A stretch of 64,000 nucleotides of DNA from Desulfomicrobium escambiense DSM 10707 (GTDB lineage: Bacteria; Desulfobacterota; Desulfovibrionia; Desulfovibrionales; Desulfomicrobiaceae), in the NCBI RefSeq assembly GCF_000428825.1, contig NZ_KE386804.1:9546-73545 (forward strand), in the 5' to 3' direction. Made by a program: the position numbers and the translations under genes. This document shows, in pieces, positions 59,755-64,000 of the stretch. Numbering within the stretch: position 1 is the first letter of the stretch; each line of letters starts with the position of its first letter. The notes beneath the pieces are model-generated. The model worked only from the letters and a program-made list of their open reading frames with translations. It was not told where the DNA came from and did no database searches.

Positions 59755-60102
59755 TTATTTTTTCAGGAACTTGCTGAAGTCGGACACGCCGCCGCCCATG
59801 CCGCCCAGGTTGCGCAGGCCGCCGGGAGCCGAAAGGGTCAGGTTGGTGGTCGCTTCGAGATACTTGGTCTTCAGCTCCTCGGGCACGGTCTTGTACTGGT
59901 AGATGACGTGCCGCTGGTCGATCTCGCCTTCAATGTTCTGGTCGAAGGGGTAGCCGAAAGGCAGCAGCAGCATCTGCACGCCGCCCTGCTGGGTGGGGAT
60001 GGTCTGCAGGACGGCCGGGTCCTGGATGAGGCCCTTGTCCTGATCCCACTTGCCGAGCACCATGTCGCCGTTTACCAGCTTGACCAATCTGATATCGTAC
60101 AT
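59755..60102 (-). CDS. Conserved hypothetical protein, possibly Sm-like (115 aa)
   Basis: Starts MYDIRLVKLVNGDMVLGKWD, a pattern of strands around NGD resembling LSm folds, but the assignment is weak. The rest includes 'MLLLPFGYPFDQNIEGEIDQ' and a Gly-rich C-terminus (LRNLGGMGGGVSDFSKFLKK). ATG 60102 follows GAGGTGACA; the open frame upstream lacks coding character. It lies 88 bp upstream of the radical-SAM gene, behind a terminator. It is divergent from cvpA. Confidence 0.75.
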   Translation of the reverse strand: MYDIRLVKLVNGDMVLGKWDQDKGLIQDPAVLQTIPTQQGGVQMLLLPFGYPFDQNIEGEIDQRHVIYQYKTVPEELKTKYLEATTNLTLSAPGGLRNLGGMGGGVSDFSKFLKK

Positions 60103-60268
60103 TGTCACCTCGTCGAGTTTTTGGGGCCCGCAACCGCACGAAACGCGCGCTGGGCCAAAGAAGAAATGATTAAGAGCTGCGCTGGGCACTGTCAAGGTCG
60201 CCCCCCTCCCGCCCTTCCCCCCAGTGATGCTTTGTGGTAGCCGGGGCCAACACTGCGAGGGGACGGAC

Positions 60269-60841
60269 ATGAACACACTCGACATCGTCTTTTGCGTCAT
60301 TCTGGGCTTTCTGGGCCTGCGCGGCATCTTCCGCGGCCTGGTCAAGGAGGTGGCCTCCATCCTGGGCCTGATCCTGGGCTTTGTCCTGGCCAACGTCTTC
60401 CACGGCGAACTCGCGCCCCTGCTCGAAAAGCCCCTGGGCGGCCCCGGCCTGGCCAATCTGGTCGCCTATCTCGGCATCTTCCTGGGCACCGTGGCCGTGG
60501 TCTTCCTGACGGCCGCCCTGATCCGAAAGATCCTGAAGCTCATCATGCTCGGCTGGCTGGACAGCATCGGCGGCGGCCTCCTGGGCTTCTTCAAGGGGGC
60601 GCTCCTGTGCAGCATCATCGTCCTGGCCCTGACGGCCTTCCTGCCCTCCAAGGCCACGATCCTGACGGAGTCGCAACTGGTGCCGTACGTGAACATGTTC
60701 AACACCATGCTGGCCGAGACGCTCCCCAAGGACATGCGGGACCAGTTCCTGCTCAAGAGCCGCGAACTGCAGCTTGAATGGGAACGCAACGTCAAGGAAA
60801 AACTGAAGGATATCAAAGGAAACACAGGTGCAAAAACATAA
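60269..60841 (+). CDS. cvpA: CvpA-family membrane protein
   Basis: A 190-residue inner-membrane protein with four hydrophobic segments ('IVFCVILGFLGLRGIFRGLV', 'VASILGLILGFVLANVF', 'LANLVAYLGIFLGTVAVVFL', 'GFFKGALLCSIIVLALTAF') and a charged coiled C-terminus. Relatives were first seen as needed for colicin V production; the general role is unclear. The RBS is GAGGGGAC. Its 3' end overlaps mazG by 14 bp. Confidence 0.88.
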   Translation: MNTLDIVFCVILGFLGLRGIFRGLVKEVASILGLILGFVLANVFHGELAPLLEKPLGGPGLANLVAYLGIFLGTVAVVFLTAALIRKILKLIMLGWLDSIGGGLLGFFKGALLCSIIVLALTAFLPSKATILTESQLVPYVNMFNTMLAETLPKDMRDQFLLKSRELQLEWERNVKEKLKDIKGNTGAKT

Positions 60842-61607
60842 TTTCGACCGCATCGTCGAGGTCATCGACACCCTGACCGGACCAAACGGCTGCCCCTGGG
60901 ACAAGGAGCAGACCCCCCAGAGCATGTGCGACTACCTCGTGGAGGAGTGCTTCGAACTGGTGGAGGCCATCCGCCAGAACGACCCGTCCGAGATCGCCGA
61001 GGAACTGGGGGACGTCCTTTTCCTGCTGCTCTTCATCGGCCGCTACATGGACCGCGGGATACCGGATTTCCTGCAGACGGCCCTGGCGAACAACGTGGCC
61101 AAGATGATCCGCCGCCATCCCCACGTCTACGGCGAAAAGGCCGCCGACGTGGCCGAGGTCATCACCAACTGGGAGAAGATCAAGAAACAGGAGAAGGCCG
61201 AGAAGGACAAGGATCCTGGCGTCTTCGCCTCCCTGCCGGCCAGCCTGCCGCCGCTTTTGCGCGCCTACCGCATCAACTCCAAGGCCGCCCGCGCCGGATT
61301 CACCTGGCCCACGGACGCGGACCAGGAGGCCAAGCTGGCCGAGGAATGGCGGGAGCTTCAGGACGCCCTGGCCGTGGACGACGCCGCGGCCCGTGAGGAG
61401 GAGTTCGGCGACTACCTCTTTTCGCTGGTGGAGTACGGCCGCAGACGCGGCATCAAGGCCAATTCGGCCCTGGCCGTGGCCAACGCCAAGTTTCTGCGCC
61501 GCTTTGAGGCCATGGAAAAGCTGGCCGTCGAACGCGGCCTGGAATTGGACAGCCTTTCACTCACCGAGATGGACAAACTCTGGGACGAAATCAAAAGAGA
61601 CCGCTGA
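60828..61607 (+). CDS. mazG: Nucleoside triphosphate pyrophosphohydrolase MazG
   Basis: A 259-residue two-domain MazG that hydrolyses NTPs to NMP and PPi. The first MazG domain has GCPWDKEQTPQSM and EECFELVEAI...EELGDVLFLLLF; the second has EEWRELQDAL and EEEFGDYLFSLVEYGRR. GTG 60828 follows AAAGGA within the cvpA end. The last codons form the left arm of a long inverted repeat. Confidence 0.94.
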   Translation: MQKHNFDRIVEVIDTLTGPNGCPWDKEQTPQSMCDYLVEECFELVEAIRQNDPSEIAEELGDVLFLLLFIGRYMDRGIPDFLQTALANNVAKMIRRHPHVYGEKAADVAEVITNWEKIKKQEKAEKDKDPGVFASLPASLPPLLRAYRINSKAARAGFTWPTDADQEAKLAEEWRELQDALAVDDAAAREEEFGDYLFSLVEYGRRRGIKANSALAVANAKFLRRFEAMEKLAVERGLELDSLSLTEMDKLWDEIKRDR

Positions 61608-61718
61608 GGATCGATTCTGGACTGTGTTGCTCACCGATTTTGAAGGGCTCATGCAGACGCTACACTTCGCCCTTCAAAATCGGCTCACGCCTTGCCACAA
61701 TCGATCAGCAGCGGTCTC
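61597..61718. repeat. Long imperfect inverted repeat at the mazG 3' end
   Basis: The arms at 61597-61648 and 61669-61718 are about 50 bases each. The inner 15 bp (CCGATTTTGAAGGGC and its complement) pair exactly, and the outer 20 pair at about 18 of 20 (GAGACCGCTG...GATCGATT). The loop is 20 bases. The left arm begins inside the last codons of mazG. It could be a non-autonomous element or an extended terminator. Confidence 0.8.
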
Positions 61719-61831
61719 CTGACGCTTTCACACCATCCATCTCCGACCGGGACTTCGCGAATCCGGATGGGTCGATGCAGATGGCGGCACTGCGCCCGAC
61801 CACATCTCCTACATCCGCAACACCATCACGT

Positions 61832-61911
61832 CATTCCCGCGCAGGCGGGAATGCATGCCTTTCCAACCGGATATCGCAAACCCGAAGCTGGATCCCCGCC
61901 TGCGCGGGGAT
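61832..61911. repeat. REP-type inverted doublet (REPIN-like)
   Basis: CATTCCCGC-gcag-GCGGGAATG (61832-61853) and ATCCCCGC-ctgc-GCGGGGAT (61892-61911) are two small hairpins that are inverted copies of each other ('TCATTCCCGCGCAGGCGGGAAT' type). This motif is a common dispersed intergenic repeat. Bases 61719-62002 hold no gene. Confidence 0.75.
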
Positions 61912-62002
61912 GACTCCGTGGCGATGCGCACGCATGCAAGGCGGGCCTCCGCCTCCTCGTCCGGCCGCAACACGCCCAGGCGCAATCCCGGCCGACGGCC
62001 TC

Positions 62003-62668
62003 CTACAAGCCCCTTTCCTTGATGTGCTCCACGAGCTTCTCCAGCACCCGGTCCACGTCGAGGGCGCTGGTGTCGACCATCACGGCGTCCGGGGCGGGCT
62101 TCAGGGGCGCCACCACGCGGTTGCGGTCCTGGTCGTCGCGGATGCGGATCTGGGCGCGGATGCGCTCCAGGTCCTCCTCCATGCCCATGGCTTTGAGCTG
62201 GGAGAAGCGGCGCTTAGCGCGCACGTCGATGGACGCGTCCAGGAAGAACTTGTGTTTGGCGTCGGGGAAGACCACGCTGCCCATGTCGCGCCCTTCCGCC
62301 ACCAGGGACGTCATGCGTCCGATGGCCTGCTGGTTGCGGCGCAGAAAGTCGCGCACCACGGGGATGCGCCCGAGGTGCGAGGCCCACAGCCCCACCTCCT
62401 CGGTGCGGATCTGCGGCGAGAGCGGGTAGCCGTTCAAGAGCAGCTCCGAATTCTTCCCTACCCCCTCCAGATCGAAATCCAGGCGATTGAGCTCCGGCAC
62501 AAGCTGGTCCACGGGCCGCTCCCAGGCGCCATCCCCGAAGGCAAAGGCCACGGAACGGAACATGGCGCCCGTGTCCAGGTAGGCGATGCCCAGGAGATCG
62601 GCCAGCCGTGTGGCCAGCGTGGTCTTGCCGACCCCGGCCGGCCCGTCAAGAGTGACGATGGTTATCAC
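62003..62668 (-). CDS. cmk: Cytidylate kinase
   Basis: A 221-residue NMP kinase that phosphorylates CMP and dCMP. Walker A is DGPAGVGKTT; 'YLDTGAMFRSVAF', 'VAEGRDMGSVVFPDAKHKFF' and 'RRFSQLKAMG' match the family. GTG 62668 lies after GGAGG (7-base spacing); the longer frame to 62710 is an artefact of the overlap. It overlaps hisC by 23 bp. Confidence 0.94.
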   Translation of the reverse strand: MITIVTLDGPAGVGKTTLATRLADLLGIAYLDTGAMFRSVAFAFGDGAWERPVDQLVPELNRLDFDLEGVGKNSELLLNGYPLSPQIRTEEVGLWASHLGRIPVVRDFLRRNQQAIGRMTSLVAEGRDMGSVVFPDAKHKFFLDASIDVRAKRRFSQLKAMGMEEDLERIRAQIRIRDDQDRNRVVAPLKPAPDAVMVDTSALDVDRVLEKLVEHIKERGL

Positions 62669-63761
62669 GCAGCACCTCCGCTGTTTTGACCAGAAATTCA
62701 CGGTTCTCATCCTCGTTGCCGATGCTGACCCGGAGTTTCCCGGGCATGCCGTAGCTGGCCAGAGGCCGGATGATGACCCCGCGCTGTAGCAGCCCCTCGA
62801 ACAGGGTCCGCGCGTCCATGGGCGGGTCGAACATCAGGAAGTTGGCCTGGGACGGCCGGACCGTGCAGCCCATGGCCGTCAGCTCACGCGTCAGCAGCTC
62901 CCGGCCCTCGCGCACCACGCGCAGGGTCTCGGACAGGAAAATATCGTCCTCCAGGGCCGCCAGCCCCGCCTGCTCGGCCAGGATGTTCACGCTGAAGGGC
63001 AGCTTGACCCGCAGCAGCAGGTCCGCCAGCCATTCGGGCATGACGCCGTAGCCCAGGCGCAGCCCCGCCAGCCCGTACATCTTGGAGAAGGTGCGCAGGA
63101 TGACGAGGTTCGGGATCTTGCCGAAGTGCGGCAGCATGGTGAACTCGTCCAGGGGCTCGGCGAAATCGACGTAGGCCTCGTCCACGACCAGCAGCGCCCG
63201 CGGGGGCAGCTTGGCCGCCAGGGCGACCAGTTCGTCGGCCCGACAGGCGTATCCCGAAGGGTTGTCGGGGTTGGTCACGAAGACCAGGGCCGTGTTCTCG
63301 TCCGTCAGGGACAGGAGCGCGTCGAAGGGAAAGGAAAAGTCGGCGTTCAGGTCGGTCTGACGGAATTCCAGCCCGCACAGCCGCGACTGCACGTCGTAGA
63401 TGCTGAAGCACGGCCTGAAGGCGACGACGTTGTCGATGCCCGGCCGCGCCACCACGCGCAGCAGCAGGTCGATGATCTCGTCGGAGCCGTTGCCGGCCAC
63501 CACGCAGGACGCCGGCACGCCCAGATGCGCGCCGATGGCCTCGCTCAGGGCCGGGGAGCCGGCCTGGGCGTAGCGGAAGGCCAAGGGGGAGGCCGAGGCC
63601 AGGCGCGCCTGGACCACGGGCGACGTGCCCAGCGGGTTCTCGTTGCTGGCCATCTTGATGACCCGCGACAGCCCGTAGCGTTTCTTGATCTCGTCGATGC
63701 TCAGGCCCGGAGAATAGGGCTTGAAGCCCTCCATCTCCGGCCGCACAGGAACCTTGGTCAT
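62646..63761 (-). CDS. hisC: Histidinol-phosphate aminotransferase
   Basis: A 371-residue class-I PLP aminotransferase in histidine synthesis. Motifs: 'IKMASNENPLGTSP', 'FVTNPDNPSGYACRADEL', and the PLP-Lys in RTFSKMYGLAGLRLGYG. ATG 63761 follows AAGGAG and sits after a hairpin (63776-63798). It overlaps cmk at its 3' end, giving a hisC-cmk operon. Confidence 0.94.
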   Translation of the reverse strand: MTKVPVRPEMEGFKPYSPGLSIDEIKKRYGLSRVIKMASNENPLGTSPVVQARLASASPLAFRYAQAGSPALSEAIGAHLGVPASCVVAGNGSDEIIDLLLRVVARPGIDNVVAFRPCFSIYDVQSRLCGLEFRQTDLNADFSFPFDALLSLTDENTALVFVTNPDNPSGYACRADELVALAAKLPPRALLVVDEAYVDFAEPLDEFTMLPHFGKIPNLVILRTFSKMYGLAGLRLGYGVMPEWLADLLLRVKLPFSVNILAEQAGLAALEDDIFLSETLRVVREGRELLTRELTAMGCTVRPSQANFLMFDPPMDARTLFEGLLQRGVIIRPLASYGMPGKLRVSIGNEDENREFLVKTAEVLRDNHRHS

Positions 63762-63775
63762 ATATTCTCCTTGAT

Positions 63776-63798
63776 GCGCCGCATGGGGCATGCGGCGC
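63776..63798 (-). other. Hairpin between selA and hisC
   Basis: GCGCCGCATG/CATGCGGCGC (10 bp, GGG loop on the plus strand) lies 15 bp from the hisC start codon and 25 bp after the selA stop, with no U-run. It could separate or stabilise the two messages. Confidence 0.55.
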
Positions 63799-63823
63799 GC
63801 AGTGTCACGTATCCTGCCATTCT

Positions 63824-64000
63824 TCAGTCCGCATCTGCGACCAGCACCGACCGTACGGCAGCGGCCACCAGCGGGAACTCCTCGTCCATGAGGGTCCGCG
63901 GGTCGAGACAGAAGCGCCCGTCCTCCACCCGGCCGATGACCGGGATGTCCGTGGCCAGAAGCCCCTGGCGCAGGGCCTCCACATCCATGGCAGCGGGCGC
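63824..64000 (-). CDS. selA: L-seryl-tRNA(Sec) selenium transferase, C-terminal end (partial)
   Basis: The last 58 codons of a minus-strand gene entering from the right edge. The segment 'PVIGRVEDGRFCLDPRTLMDEE' matches the C-terminal domain of SelA, which converts Ser-tRNA(Sec) to Sec-tRNA(Sec) with selenophosphate. It implies a selenoprotein-making host, as expected for many sulfate reducers. The family call rests on this short tail only. Confidence 0.75.
   Translation of the reverse strand, partial: APAAMDVEALRQGLLATDIPVIGRVEDGRFCLDPRTLMDEEFPLVAAAVRSVLVADAD

Overview
The window is GC-rich chromosomal DNA of a Gram-negative bacterium, most likely a sulfate reducer of the Desulfovibrionales (Desulfovibrio/Desulfomicrobium type). 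This is inferred from gene content: a MucR/Ros-type zinc-finger regulator, a CX3CX2C radical-SAM protein fused to a DUF2344-type tail, a Bpt-type aminoacyl-tRNA-protein transferase, a plant-type phosphofructokinase, a NifU-like protein with a BFD-type tail, selA, and several small hypothetical proteins I associate with this order. No rRNA, tRNA, CRISPR array, phage or complete insertion sequence was seen.

Region 1 (1-22.2 kb) is the accessory part. It opens with the N-terminal 1556 codons of a giant RTX (haemolysin-type calcium-binding) protein on the minus strand, running off the left edge and carrying an internal tandem duplication with an exact 2685-bp (895-codon) offset. Behind it lie an HPt protein and two paralogous 7TMR-DISM hybrid histidine kinases with coupled starts, a stand-alone receiver, a LapB-type type I secretion ABC transporter and its membrane fusion protein, three paralogous LuxR/NarL-type response regulators, a receiver-HPt protein, a TPR protein and a receiver-HD-GYP c-di-GMP phosphodiesterase. 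Together these look like a secreted surface adhesin, its exporter and a dedicated branched phosphorelay with a c-di-GMP output. The outer-membrane TolC partner is not in the window. The 19.4-21.2 kb stretch is clearly more AT-rich than its surroundings.

Region 2 (22.2-36 kb) holds a solute symporter module (DUF4212 subunit, SSS permease, cNMP/CBS/DUF294 protein, DnaQ-like exonuclease), a TSUP permease divergent from a winged-helix/ferredoxin protein with a GntR-like operator between them, a YefM/YoeB toxin-antitoxin pair under a 38-bp palindrome, glucokinase, a YjjX-type NTPase, and small conserved proteins.

Region 3 (36-64 kb) is mostly housekeeping: nitroreductase-Nudix-glnS, bpt, a nifS/nifU-like pair, PFK with a membrane-anchored partner rich in Asn-Ala-Thr sequons, cobT, a gmhA-fmdB-hemC operon, a complete livJHMGF branched-chain amino-acid ABC transporter behind a near-consensus sigma-54 promoter, shikimate kinase, a MucR-family regulator, a large radical-SAM protein, cvpA-mazG, cmk-hisC and the 3' end of selA. 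Several clear intrinsic terminators separate these units. The intergenic region after mazG holds a ~120-bp imperfect hairpin and a REP-type inverted doublet.
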